Counted from the stretch's first letter, positions 52,353 to 61,433 are shown. The stretch: 64,000 bases of DNA from Halobaculum halobium (GCF_030127145.1 NZ_CP126158.1:248001-312000), one strand, 5' to 3'. Translations and numbers: made by a program. Notes: generated by a model not told the origin, from the sequence alone.

Positions 52353-53647
52353 GTAAGACACAACAGACCCACGAGACGACACGAGCAGAGATCGTCGAGG
52401 CGTTCGAAGCGGAGACGCGGACCTCGACGTACCGCGGCACGAGCTACGGGATCACCGACGCCGCGTCGATGCGACGCGATCACGGGCTCCGACCGTTCTG
52501 GAAACAACTGTACGAGACGACCGACGCGACGACGATCGACACAACCGCGGACGCGGTGGCGTACCCGGGCGTCGTTCCGGACTGTCTGATCCACCTGCGG
52601 CGCGACGAGCGAGAGCTGCTCAAGCGCGACGACCCGGACCTGTCGAACCTCCCGAAAGCACGGCGGAACGTGCTGCGGTGGCTCGCCGTCGACGACGACG
52701 CGCTTGCCAAGATGTCGATCGGCGGGACGGACGTACTGGCGACGGGACAGCCGGGCTCGGGGAAGTCGACGCTCGGGAACGACCTGGCGCGGCAGGTCCT
52801 CGAACTCAACCCGGAGGAGGCGTTCGTGTGGCGCGGCACGCCGTCGCGAGCGGAGTGGACGCCGCTCGCACCGTGGACGAAGCTCCTGCTCCCGTCGAGC
52901 GTCGAGTCGAGCGTACGGGTGCAGCCGCCCGCACACGCGTCGGGCTCGTTCACGCTCGACCCCGAGAACGTGGCACGCGAGGTCGTGTACTACGACGACG
53001 TGTACGACCTGCTCGGAGAGTTCGAGGCCGGCACATTCCACGTCGTCTATCCGGATCCAGCGGGGCGCGGTATCGCGGACGTGTTTCAGCGCTCGCCACG
53101 GACGGACCACTTCGAGTGGGTCAACGACGCGAGCATGGCCGACGAGAGCGAGTACGACACGCCGACGCCGCTGTCACACTGGTGGTTCGGGTTCGTGGTC
53201 GCGCTCGTCGACGAGGCGGGGCCGGAGGCGCTCTCGCTGCTGCTCGACGAGGTGGGCGACCTCCTGCCACAGGCCGCCCGCAGCGGTCCGAAGAACCACA
53301 ACTGGTACGAGAAGATCGAGGCGTTCCGCGACGCGCTCGTCGACGCGCGCAAGAACAACAAGACGCTGTTCATGATGGGCCACAACGAGGCCGACGTTCA
53401 CGATCTCGTCCGGCGGAAGCTACGCTGGCGGGTGACGATGCCCGGGTGGCCGAACCCGACGGCTGGCGACAGCGTTGTCGGGTTCAAATCGGCCCCGATG
53501 CACGAGCAGCACACGCAGTACATGACGGTGGGGCGGGGGCTGTGGTGGAACGCGCTGCACTACACGAAGTTCAGCTGGGGCGACCTCGCCAAGCCGACAG
53601 TCGCGAAGGTTGCTGTCGAGCTCGGCGGTCGGGGTGATCGTCGATGA
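52349..53647 (+). CDS. P-loop ATPase of the particle operon
   Basis: The 432-residue protein has Walker A TGQPGSGKST (about residues 132-141) and a Walker-B strand ALSLLLDEVGDLLPQ (about 290-305). A later segment, NNKTLFMMGHNEADVHD, fits a sensor strand ending in Asn/His. The order is compatible with the FtsK/HerA-like or VirB4-like packaging ATPases of enveloped archaeal viruses; no membrane helix is present. The C-terminal region (MPGWPNPTAGDSVVGFKSAP) has no recognised motif. It could drive DNA loading or particle assembly; inference from context. Confidence 0.8.
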   Translation: MSKTQQTHETTRAEIVEAFEAETRTSTYRGTSYGITDAASMRRDHGLRPFWKQLYETTDATTIDTTADAVAYPGVVPDCLIHLRRDERELLKRDDPDLSNLPKARRNVLRWLAVDDDALAKMSIGGTDVLATGQPGSGKSTLGNDLARQVLELNPEEAFVWRGTPSRAEWTPLAPWTKLLLPSSVESSVRVQPPAHASGSFTLDPENVAREVVYYDDVYDLLGEFEAGTFHVVYPDPAGRGIADVFQRSPRTDHFEWVNDASMADESEYDTPTPLSHWWFGFVVALVDEAGPEALSLLLDEVGDLLPQAARSGPKNHNWYEKIEAFRDALVDARKNNKTLFMMGHNEADVHDLVRRKLRWRVTMPGWPNPTAGDSVVGFKSAPMHEQHTQYMTVGRGLWWNALHYTKFSWGDLAKPTVAKVAVELGGRGDRR

Positions 53648-53829
53648 TCGACGGGGTCGATCGGCGCCAGCGAGCCGGAGCAGTCAGATATCTGACGCCA
53701 GACGTACGCGCGCGTAACGAATCGATTAGGACAACCCCCCGGGGGCGGGTGCGCGCCGTTGCTTCGAGCGCTCGCGTCGGGCCAACGCGTGAGCGGGCGA
53801 GCGCCTCGGAGGTGGTTGCTCGTGCGTGA
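53644..53829 (+). CDS. Small basic protein of the particle operon
   Basis: The 61-residue Arg/Ala-rich protein reads MIDGVDRRQRAGAVRYLTPD, then RNESIRTTPRGRVRAVASSA. Its start overlaps the ATPase stop and its end overlaps the GTG of the giant surface protein by eight bases. Its basic nature in an acidic proteome suggests nucleic acid binding, but low complexity also fits a coupling ORF. Confidence 0.45.
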   Translation: MIDGVDRRQRAGAVRYLTPDVRARNESIRTTPRGRVRAVASSARVGPTRERASASEVVARA

Positions 53830-56800
53830 TCGGACACGCCGCGCGTCGGCGATCGCGTTCGTCGCGCTGCTGCTCGTGTCGACGGTCGCGGTCGGCATCC
53901 CGCTGGCGAGCATGAACGCGGCGGCGGCTCCGTCAGGCATGGTCGCGCTCGACGGTTCGTCGATCACCGAGGAGGTACCGAGTGGCGAGTCGATCCCGGC
54001 GAACGCCTCGGAGTTCGAGGGGCGGATCTACTCGACCGAGCACGCGGAGTCGATGTCGCTGACGCTCACAACCGGCGGACACGCTGACGAGGTGATGAAC
54101 TCCGACGCGGTCCGCCTTGACGGCGAGGGCATGGTGCTGGTGCTCGCCGACGACGAGAACCACGGCGCTCGCGAGGTCGCGATCGAGGCGACGGTGCTCT
54201 CGAACTCGCTGGGGTACGTGCCGAAGTGGGCCGTCGGAACACACGAAGACGGCTCGACGTGGAAGCGGCCGGTCACGTACGAGGACGGTTACGTGCGGTT
54301 CGAGGTACCGCACTTCTCCTCGAACGCGGTGAGCTTCGAGTCGGAGGTCGAGATCACGGCGGACGCTGCAGTGAACGCGTCGGCGTTCGAGTACGATATC
54401 GCCGACGGCGGGCTCGACGCGGCCTCGAAGCCGACGGCGAACTGGACAGGCGTCACGAACACCGAGTGGGACAACGAGTCGGCGTCGGCAGTGGCGAACG
54501 GCGGCTCGGTGAGCGTGCCGGTCGCGGGCAACCTCGCGCCGACGGACGAAACGGTGACGTTCGGCGGCACGGAGACACTATTCGCCGAGACGCGCTCGGG
54601 GACGAGCGTCACTGAGGGCGACACGGCGACGATCTCGGTGAACGGCGACGCGGCACCGCGGAACGGCGAGGTGACGTTCTACGGGAGCGGCTCGTCGAAC
54701 TCACGGACGGTGTCGGTGACAGGTGCAAGCGACGGATCCACCAAAGCGTATGATGTCGGTGGTAATCTCGCGCCGACGGGCGAGTCGGTGACGTTCACCG
54801 GCGAGACACAAACGACCAACGGCGATCAGTCATGGTCTGGCGTCTCACTCGGTAACTCGGTATCTCTCTCGAATCCCGGCAATATCGAGCCGGCAGGACC
54901 GGGCAGTAACAACAATCCGACGGTAACGGTCACGCCTCAAGCAAGTAGCAAGCAAAACCCGAACGGCGGTCAGACGGCCTATACCGTCCCAACTATCGCG
55001 GATGGAACGAGCGCTCAGGTGGTCGTGAAGGAGACCGGCGGGACCGTCACACAAGTCGAGTTCTACATCAATTCCTTGTCCGGAAACCCGACGGCGGACA
55101 TCTACATCAATGGGAACGGGCTGGACCAGTCACTTCAGGACGGCACACAAGTCCGTGATAGCTATGCGATCTCGTCGGGTTGGAACACCCTATCGATCTC
55201 GTCGGTCGACACCGGGACGGGGCCGGTGACGATCGAGTTCGTCGACGACGGCGCGAACGGCGGAGATAGCGCCTCACTCGGTGGTGACTCAGGTGGCTCT
55301 GGATACGTCGAGTATAATGACGGTTCGTGGACGGATTCCGGACGGATTCCGGCGGTATCAGCGACCTACAAACTCGCAGAGAGTGTCTCGGTCGATGGCG
55401 TATCCTACGGGACCGTCACCTCCTCGGAAACGCAAACAATCGATATAACGGCGAGTCAGGAGTCGCTCTCGACTTCGGGCTCCGGAACTGTCGATATATC
55501 GATCGACAAGACCGATCGAACGGCGACGGAGGATCCGAGTGTGGACCTCGACGACGACGGCACCGCCGAGGCCTCCGTCTCGGGTATCCTTACCGACGGC
55601 GAGACAGCGACCGTCTCCTCTTTCGACGTGTCGACGGGCTCACAGACGACGACGACCAACACCAACGCCGGATCTACCGTCAGCTGGGACTTCGACTTCA
55701 CCGAGGAGTCGGGAGTCAAGGATCCGACCGTCGACATCGACGACGACGGCCAGATCGACGCGAGCTACTCGGGCGTGCTTCGCGACGGCGAGACCGCGAC
55801 GGAACCGGTGTCGCTGTCGACCGGGTCGAAGACGCTCGACTTCGGCGGCAGTGGCTCGACGTACGACTGGGAGCTGGCGTACGACCGGGTCGAGCACACG
55901 GAGAACCCGAGCGTCGACGTGGACAACGACGGCACTGCAGAGGCGACGTACACGGGCACGCTCGGGCCGTCGGAGTCGGTGACGAAGGCGGTCAACCTCT
56001 CGACTTCGACCTCGTCGGTGGACGTGTCGACGAGCTCGTCGACGACCGTCGACGTGACCGTGTCGTTCAAAGAGCGGACCGGGACCGACGGCGCCGTGCT
56101 CGTCGTGAACGGCAACGAGACACTCCCGACCGGCACGCTGGCGGACGGCGAGCAGGCGAACGCGACGCTGTCGACGGACGTGCTCCGCGAGGGCTCGAAC
56201 GACGTGCGGGTCGAACTCGCGGATGGGTTCCTGTCGACGGATGCGCCGGAAATGCAGGTCGGACTCGTCTACTCGCATGACACGCTCGACCGCAAGACGG
56301 TGGTGTACTCGGCGGAAAAGTGGTCGGAGCGATACAACGTGAGTAAGACGTTCGCCTCCGAGCGCGCCGAGGCGTCGATGAACATCACGTTCGAGCAGAA
56401 CGTCGTCGAGATCCGGACTGTCGAGTACCGCGTGAACGAGTCGGGCTCGTGGACGGCGCTCGGGCCGGACTACTACACGCTCGACGGGAACGATATCAGC
56501 GTCGACCTCGACGACGCCTACGGCGGAGAGATCCCCGCGAACACGACGATCGAGGTGCGCACGAACGGCTCGCGAGTACAGACGAATGGGATGCAGATCT
56601 CGGTCACCGAGGCGACGACGACGGGCGACACTCTCGACTCGGAGATCTCGGTCGACACGGTGACGACGGGCGAACCGTCGTGGATCGGCGTCGGGCCGAC
56701 CTCGGACGGCTCGCGTGTCCACTACAGCTACGACGAGAGCTACGGCTCGGCGTCGGACTACACGGTGATCGAGGCGAACGGCGACCAACAACTGCACCTG

Positions 56801-57727
56801 CCGAACGCGGAACCGGGCGACACGCTTCGGGTGACGCACCTGCCGGTGTCGGCGTCGCCGGCGAAGGGCGACGTGAAGCTGACCGTCGAGGACAGCGGCG
56901 GCGACCCGGAAATCGGCGTGTATCCCGGCCCGGACGGTGAGGGCGACGCCGTCGAGTTCGGCTACTACGACACCACAGACGGCACGAAGTACCTGCTGTA
57001 CTCCGAGACGAGCGGGATCGTCCGAGACTCGGCGACGGCGAACTCGCCGGTGTTCCTCACCGACGACGACTCGAAAGAACTGCTCGTGATCCGGACGGAG
57101 AACACGAGCACGTCGAGCACCGACGACTCGTCGAGTGACTCAGGGCCGTTCGTGCCGGCCGGACAGTTCGGCGAGGAGTCCAACGGAGGCGTCTCGCTGG
57201 GGATGCTGGCACTGATCGGCGTCCCGCTGCTGGGGCTCGCCGGCGCGGTGGTCGTGTACCGGCGGCGCGGTGGCGACACGACGGAGGATGCGTCGACGCC
57301 GGTTCGCGTGGCCTCGACGGTCGGGCGCGCGGTCTCGACGGGCGTGCGGACGCTCTCGGGAGAACCGCGCGTGGTCGCCGCGCTGTCGGTCTTGGGCGGC
57401 ATCGCGCTCGTGCTGACGGGTGCGGTGTCGCTCCCGCCGGGGACGGGCCTACTGCTCGTGATCGCCGGCCTGCCGCTGGTGACGTTCCTCGTACTGCGGC
57501 GTCTCGACTCGTGGTCGCCGCTCGTGTTCGGGACAGTCTCGACGGTCGCGGTCGTGCTCGGGCTGCAGCTGCTCGGCGCCGACCCGGTCGGACAGGTTCT
57601 CGACGCACTCGGGCCGGGCGTGCTCATCCTCGCGCTCGGGCTGTTGGTGCTGGCGTACCAGGGGATTCAGGCGGCGCGGGCGCCGGAGGAGGTGAACGAG
57701 ATCAACATCGGGGACGGCGACGCATGA
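53822..57727 (+). CDS. Giant surface protein of the particle operon
   Basis: The 1301-residue protein starts at GTG 53822, where MRDRTRRASAIAFVALLLVS is a standard signal peptide. Residues about 230-360 contain two related beta-rich units (NLAPTDETVTFGG, NLAPTGESVTFTG). Three repeats of about 60 residues follow at about 570-740, each with a DPSVDLDDDG-type acidic turn that could bind calcium. A large mixed region follows, then a Ser/Thr/Asp-rich linker and about five hydrophobic helices from residue 1120 on (LGMLALIGVPLLGLAGAVVV, VVAALSVLGGIALVLTGAV, VLILALGLLVLAYQGIQAA). It is probably the main exposed protein of the particle or of producing cells. Confidence 0.75.
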   Translation: MRDRTRRASAIAFVALLLVSTVAVGIPLASMNAAAAPSGMVALDGSSITEEVPSGESIPANASEFEGRIYSTEHAESMSLTLTTGGHADEVMNSDAVRLDGEGMVLVLADDENHGAREVAIEATVLSNSLGYVPKWAVGTHEDGSTWKRPVTYEDGYVRFEVPHFSSNAVSFESEVEITADAAVNASAFEYDIADGGLDAASKPTANWTGVTNTEWDNESASAVANGGSVSVPVAGNLAPTDETVTFGGTETLFAETRSGTSVTEGDTATISVNGDAAPRNGEVTFYGSGSSNSRTVSVTGASDGSTKAYDVGGNLAPTGESVTFTGETQTTNGDQSWSGVSLGNSVSLSNPGNIEPAGPGSNNNPTVTVTPQASSKQNPNGGQTAYTVPTIADGTSAQVVVKETGGTVTQVEFYINSLSGNPTADIYINGNGLDQSLQDGTQVRDSYAISSGWNTLSISSVDTGTGPVTIEFVDDGANGGDSASLGGDSGGSGYVEYNDGSWTDSGRIPAVSATYKLAESVSVDGVSYGTVTSSETQTIDITASQESLSTSGSGTVDISIDKTDRTATEDPSVDLDDDGTAEASVSGILTDGETATVSSFDVSTGSQTTTTNTNAGSTVSWDFDFTEESGVKDPTVDIDDDGQIDASYSGVLRDGETATEPVSLSTGSKTLDFGGSGSTYDWELAYDRVEHTENPSVDVDNDGTAEATYTGTLGPSESVTKAVNLSTSTSSVDVSTSSSTTVDVTVSFKERTGTDGAVLVVNGNETLPTGTLADGEQANATLSTDVLREGSNDVRVELADGFLSTDAPEMQVGLVYSHDTLDRKTVVYSAEKWSERYNVSKTFASERAEASMNITFEQNVVEIRTVEYRVNESGSWTALGPDYYTLDGNDISVDLDDAYGGEIPANTTIEVRTNGSRVQTNGMQISVTEATTTGDTLDSEISVDTVTTGEPSWIGVGPTSDGSRVHYSYDESYGSASDYTVIEANGDQQLHLPNAEPGDTLRVTHLPVSASPAKGDVKLTVEDSGGDPEIGVYPGPDGEGDAVEFGYYDTTDGTKYLLYSETSGIVRDSATANSPVFLTDDDSKELLVIRTENTSTSSTDDSSSDSGPFVPAGQFGEESNGGVSLGMLALIGVPLLGLAGAVVVYRRRGGDTTEDASTPVRVASTVGRAVSTGVRTLSGEPRVVAALSVLGGIALVLTGAVSLPPGTGLLLVIAGLPLVTFLVLRRLDSWSPLVFGTVSTVAVVLGLQLLGADPVGQVLDALGPGVLILALGLLVLAYQGIQAARAPEEVNEINIGDGDA

Positions 57728-58017
57728 GCCTCCTCGAACCCCTGCTCCGGTTCCTCGGCGTGCCGGGGACGATCGTCACCGCGGCGGTGATCGCGTTCTC
57801 GGCGTATCACGCGAAGCACCTGCTCGACGTGTTCACCCGCGTCGGTGTGTGGGTCAGGATCGGCGGGGCGGCGGTCGTGCTCTTGGTGATCTTCGCCGTG
57901 CTCGTGCCGGGGTTCACGCTCTCGCTCGACGTAGGGCGGTTGCTCGGGTTCGGTGGCGACCTCGTCGACGGCGTGCTCGATCTGGCGCGGCTGGTGCCGT
58001 GGGGTGAGTTAGTGTGA
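57724..58017 (+). CDS. Two-helix membrane protein of the particle operon
   Basis: The 97-residue protein has hydrophobic segments PGTIVTAAVIAFSAYHA and VRIGGAAVVLLVIFAVLV and an amphipathic C terminus (GGDLVDGVLDLARLVPWG). ATGA overlap with the giant protein and GTGA overlap with the next gene. Confidence 0.65.
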   Translation: MSLLEPLLRFLGVPGTIVTAAVIAFSAYHAKHLLDVFTRVGVWVRIGGAAVVLLVIFAVLVPGFTLSLDVGRLLGFGGDLVDGVLDLARLVPWGELV

Positions 58018-58418
58018 ACGAACTCCTCGTCGCGTCCGTAGTAGTGTTCCTGGCACTCGGCGTGTTCGAGGAGTACCGCGACCAATTACCGACGCGCGTC
58101 CGAGTAGCGCTTGGCGACCTCGACCTCGACGACCCGCGGACGGTCGAGGAGATCCGTGAAGCGTACCTCCGTGACCACATCGGCGACCGGGAGTTCGAGC
58201 GGCGGCTCGGCGTCGCGATCGACGAGGACGCCGCGCAGCTGCGACGGGTCGCGGAGAGCGTCTCGGGGATCGGCCCGGATACGTCGTGGTCGCTCGTCGC
58301 GCAGGGCTACCGGAGCGAGCGACAGGTACGCGACGCGAGCGTCGACCAACTCGCTGACGATGTACCGAACGTCGGCGAGCAGCGTGCCGGGCAACTTCTG
58401 CGGACTGTCGACGAATAG
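58014..58418 (+). CDS. Membrane-anchored helix-hairpin-helix protein, last gene of the particle operon
   Basis: The 134-residue protein has a short N-terminal hydrophobic helix (LLVASVVVFLALGVFEE). A soluble part includes a short domain (DDPRTVEEIREAYLRDHIGD REFERRL) of the SHOCT-like kind, then two helix-hairpin-helix elements (VSGIGPDTSWSLVAQGYRS and VPNVGEQRAGQLLRTV). HhH pairs bind DNA backbone non-specifically. One membrane anchor plus an HhH domain would tether DNA to the inner face of a membrane. Confidence 0.7.
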   Translation: MNELLVASVVVFLALGVFEEYRDQLPTRVRVALGDLDLDDPRTVEEIREAYLRDHIGDREFERRLGVAIDEDAAQLRRVAESVSGIGPDTSWSLVAQGYRSERQVRDASVDQLADDVPNVGEQRAGQLLRTVDE

Positions 58419-58721
58419 GACACCGCCGGCGGTACGGAAGCGGGGCGGGAGGGCGCCGGGTCAGGCGCCCGTAATGCGGGGGGCGGCCGAACGCGCCGAA
58501 GGCGCGTGAGGTACTTTCGGAGTGTGGATTCTTATCCACACGCCTAACGGAGAACGGTAGCCCCCGGGCGCGGTTTCGACGGGATCTCGCCGCGGCGCTG
58601 TCGGTCACCAGCGCGGAATCCTCGAGGAACACAAGCGAACTTTAGCGTAACGTATTTGAATACAAACGGACTTTCGCAAGAAGAGACGAACGCGAGTGTT
58701 GCCACTCGAAACCCGCCGCTG
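58419..58721. other. Convergent intergenic region with three hairpins
   Basis: It separates the rightward particle operon from the leftward zinc-finger/methyltransferase operon. Apart from the hairpins no gene is visible. Confidence 0.6.
58451..58541. terminator. Three consecutive hairpins, probable bidirectional terminator
   Basis: GGGCGCC/GGCGCCC (58451-58470, loop six), ACGCGCC/GGCGCGT (58491-58507, loop three) and GTGTGGAT/ATCCACAC (58522-58541, loop TCTT) all have perfect stems. They lie between two operons that end toward each other. The last is also a candidate protein-binding palindrome. Confidence 0.5.
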
Positions 58722-60941
58722 TCAGCCGGGTTTGAAGTAGTCCCACCCGGTCGGCAGCAGGTCGAGCAGCGTCTCGTCGGCGTACGTCACCTCCTCACCG
58801 TTCCGCAGGCGCCCGCGAACGCGGAACGTCCGCGAGAACAACCCGAGCGTGTCGCCGCCCTGGTCGTTCCGGAAGGCGATCGCGCCCTCGCGGATCAGCC
58901 GCCGCAGCTCCGACCGGTCGGCACACTCCCACCCGAGGACGATCTCGTCTTTCTCGCCGTCCGCACGGACCTCCTCAACCCAGTTGTCGCGCCAGCGGAG
59001 CCACGCGGAGCCCTCGCCGGGCGTCGCGGCGACGTTCTCGGCGCGCACGAGGTTGTCGGCGGCGCCTTCGAGATCGTGCTCGACGACGGCGTCGACGGCA
59101 TCCAGCCGCTTCACGACCTGTTGGGCGAGATACTGCGAGCGCAGCTGCACGTCGGCGTAGCTCGTCTGTACCAACTCACCGAGCTGGCGGAGCGCACGCC
59201 GGACGGTCGAGACGGCCTTCCCGATCTCGTCGGCGATGTCCGCTGGTGAGAGTTGCCCGCCGTCGGTGACGAGCGTCCGGAGCGTGTCGACGTGCGTGTC
59301 GTTCAGGTTCCCGAGGAAGGCCCACCGCTCGACGGCGTTCTTCTGCTCGCTCTCGATCCGCGGCGTTGGGTCGTCGACGAGCTTGCGGAACCGCGAGGCG
59401 CCGACGGGCTCGAAGTAGTCGTCGGCGACGTACGGCCCCTCCGTGGGCCGCAGCGGGATGTCCGCCCACTGCAGCACGTTCAGCAGCGTCTCGTCGAGCT
59501 CGCGTTCGAGCGAGTCGAGATCCTCCCAGTACACGGTGTCAGCCATGACCGAGTGCTGTAGCGAGACACCGACTTTCGGATGCTGCAGGGCGCCGGTGGC
59601 CGCGTCGGGGTTCCGCCCGTAGTAGTGCTTGATCTCTTTCGCGAGATCGTGCCCGCCGACGAGGTGGCCGGCACGCATCGACCCGATCGTCGCCGTGTGG
59701 TACGAGCCGGCCCGCTCGCGATCGTCGCGGACGGACTTCGCGTACCCCTCGCGGTCACCCGCCAGCAGCATACTGACGCGGTGGATCGGGCCGTCGATCG
59801 CGATCAGCTTCCCCGTCTCGCCGTCCTCGGCGCGGATGTACAGCTCGGCGTCGATGATGTTCGAGGAGCCGTGGATCTTCTCCCGGTCGAACGACTCGGG
59901 ATCCACGTACGTCGGGCCGTTCCACTTGACGCCCTGCTGCTCTTTGATCGCCTCGATCGCTCGCCGCAGCAGGTCCGGGTAGCGACTGAACTCGATGTTC
60001 GTGCCGTCGAACTCTGCGTCGAACCCGAGCAGGTCGGTGGGGTTGATCGAGACAGTGTCACCGGCATTCGTCTCGGCATCCTGGTCGGGCCACCGCGGCC
60101 GGAGTCGGAAGTACGCCCGCGCCCGGCCGTCGTCTTTCGCGTCGCTGTAGGAGTCGTACGCGGCGGGGAACACGTAGACGCGAGGCTCTTTCACCGTGTC
60201 GAGCCGCCAGTCGATGTCGGCGGCGACGTGCTCGTCGGGCGGGTTGATGTTCGAGTCGGAGTACCGCAGCGCGACGGCCCACTCCTCGACGACCTCGTCG
60301 CCGTCAAGATCGTCGTCGGCCTGCCGCTCTGCGACGCGCCGGGTGTCGGCTGGCAGCTCGTCGGCCGTGACCTCGAAGCCGCTGAATAGTTCACCGTCGT
60401 GTTCCTTCCGGGCGGAGTCGAGCGCGTAGTACCAGTTGAACGGTTTGCGCCGCTCGCTCGTGTCGTACTTGACGTACGCGCCGAACTCGTGGTACCACGG
60501 CTGCACGGCGCGCCGCTGCGCGAACGGATCGAGGTCGCCCTCGACGCCCTGCTCGCCGTCCGGTGTGGATCGCTGGCGCTGGCGCCGCTTGTACCAAGCG
60601 CGGAACGGCTGACAGTCGTAGTAGTGATCGTCGGGGTTTGCTCCGGACGCGGCGGTGTGTGGCTCGTGGCAGAACCGGCAGGTTGCGACGGGCCGCTGTG
60701 CGCACGACTCGCCGTGTGTTCGCGCCTGCTCGTTCGTCTTGTGGTGACTCCGACAGTGCCGACAGACAGCGACGAAGCCCTCCCGCTGTGGGCCGCTCTC
60801 GCGGTTGTCACGGGCGTCCGGCCCGTCGGTGTCCTCGGCGTCGCGGGGCTGGCTCGCGTCCGTCTCGGCTGACAGGAGCGCGTCGAGGTGCTCGTCGGCG
60901 TCGTCGCGGATCTCCTCGTCGTCCGCGTCGGGGCCGATCAC
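58722..60941 (-). CDS. Large zinc-finger/winged-helix protein (DUF7845-like)
   Basis: The 739-residue protein has an acidic N terminus of about 55 residues. A Cys/His cluster follows at about 60-125 (CRHCRSHHKTNEQARTHGESC, CRFCHEPHT, DDHYYDC), enough for two or three zinc sites. A region of about 400 residues starts PWYHEFGAYVKYDTS and resembles the haloarchaeal DUF7845 domain. A winged helix follows (LSPADIADEIGKAVSTVRRA, about residue 565), then a C-terminal beta domain. Such proteins are common near haloarchaeal proviral genes. It could initiate replication or regulate late genes; neither can be decided here. It overlaps the upstream gene by four bases. Confidence 0.7.
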   Translation of the reverse strand: MIGPDADDEEIRDDADEHLDALLSAETDASQPRDAEDTDGPDARDNRESGPQREGFVAVCRHCRSHHKTNEQARTHGESCAQRPVATCRFCHEPHTAASGANPDDHYYDCQPFRAWYKRRQRQRSTPDGEQGVEGDLDPFAQRRAVQPWYHEFGAYVKYDTSERRKPFNWYYALDSARKEHDGELFSGFEVTADELPADTRRVAERQADDDLDGDEVVEEWAVALRYSDSNINPPDEHVAADIDWRLDTVKEPRVYVFPAAYDSYSDAKDDGRARAYFRLRPRWPDQDAETNAGDTVSINPTDLLGFDAEFDGTNIEFSRYPDLLRRAIEAIKEQQGVKWNGPTYVDPESFDREKIHGSSNIIDAELYIRAEDGETGKLIAIDGPIHRVSMLLAGDREGYAKSVRDDRERAGSYHTATIGSMRAGHLVGGHDLAKEIKHYYGRNPDAATGALQHPKVGVSLQHSVMADTVYWEDLDSLERELDETLLNVLQWADIPLRPTEGPYVADDYFEPVGASRFRKLVDDPTPRIESEQKNAVERWAFLGNLNDTHVDTLRTLVTDGGQLSPADIADEIGKAVSTVRRALRQLGELVQTSYADVQLRSQYLAQQVVKRLDAVDAVVEHDLEGAADNLVRAENVAATPGEGSAWLRWRDNWVEEVRADGEKDEIVLGWECADRSELRRLIREGAIAFRNDQGGDTLGLFSRTFRVRGRLRNGEEVTYADETLLDLLPTGWDYFKPG

Positions 60942-61186
60942 TCGCCGTCACCTCGCCGGTCACGAGCAGCCTCTCTGTGGCGCTCGTTCCAATCGAGGAA
61001 CTCGGCGAACTGCCGCTCCTCAACCCGTGTCGGCCGACGGAGGAACGCGCTGCACTCGCGGCAGTGACCGATGAACTCACCCGCCGCGGCGTCGATGTGG
61101 TGCTCGGTCCCGCAGTTCTCGCACGCGATCCGCGGAACTCTGTGGGGACCGAGACGGCGACGGCGCGTCGACGGTGTCTCGATCAC
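60938..61186 (-). CDS. Zinc-finger mini-protein
   Basis: The 82-residue basic protein has CENCGTEHHIDAAAGEFIGH then CRECSAFLRR, a typical four-cysteine ribbon. It starts at a GTG overlapping the stop of the upstream mini-gene. Confidence 0.65.
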   Translation of the reverse strand: MIETPSTRRRRLGPHRVPRIACENCGTEHHIDAAAGEFIGHCRECSAFLRRPTRVEERQFAEFLDWNERHREAARDRRGDGE

Positions 61187-61311
61187 GCCTCGTCACCACC
61201 GAGCAGGTCGTCGCAGTTCGAGCAGGTGAACACGCCCGGCGAAATCTCACGGACGTTCCGACGCTTCCCGCAACCGCGGCAGATGTCGGAGCGAGGGTAG
61301 GCGGCGCTCAC
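61183..61311 (-). CDS. 42-residue zinc-ribbon mini-protein
   Basis: Reads MSAAYPRSDICRGCGKRRNV, then GVFTCSNCDDLL: two CxxC pairs that form a minimal zinc ribbon. GTG starts overlap stops on both sides. Confidence 0.6.
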   Translation of the reverse strand: MSAAYPRSDICRGCGKRRNVREISPGVFTCSNCDDLLGGDEA

Positions 61312-61433
61312 GCGGCCTCACCCCGGAACCGCGAGAAGTGCTCGCTGCGAGTCCACGGAACGACGCGCGCATCACCGCCGCCGTAGGCCCACACCGTCGC
61401 CCCGAGCAGGTGCAACCGACTGATCGCTGTCAC
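61308..61433 (-). CDS. 41-residue mini-protein
   Basis: Reads MTAISRLHLLGATVWAYGGG, then DARVVPWTRSEHFSRFRGEA. GTG start overlaps the upstream stop. No cysteines or recognised motif; translation is supported only by the coupling. Confidence 0.45.
   Translation of the reverse strand: MTAISRLHLLGATVWAYGGGDARVVPWTRSEHFSRFRGEAA

Noticed and set aside
45953-58418. Conjugation or type IV secretion system
   Set aside because: There is one ATPase but no relaxase, coupling protein or recognisable VirB/Ced components, and the large proteins are exported surface proteins.
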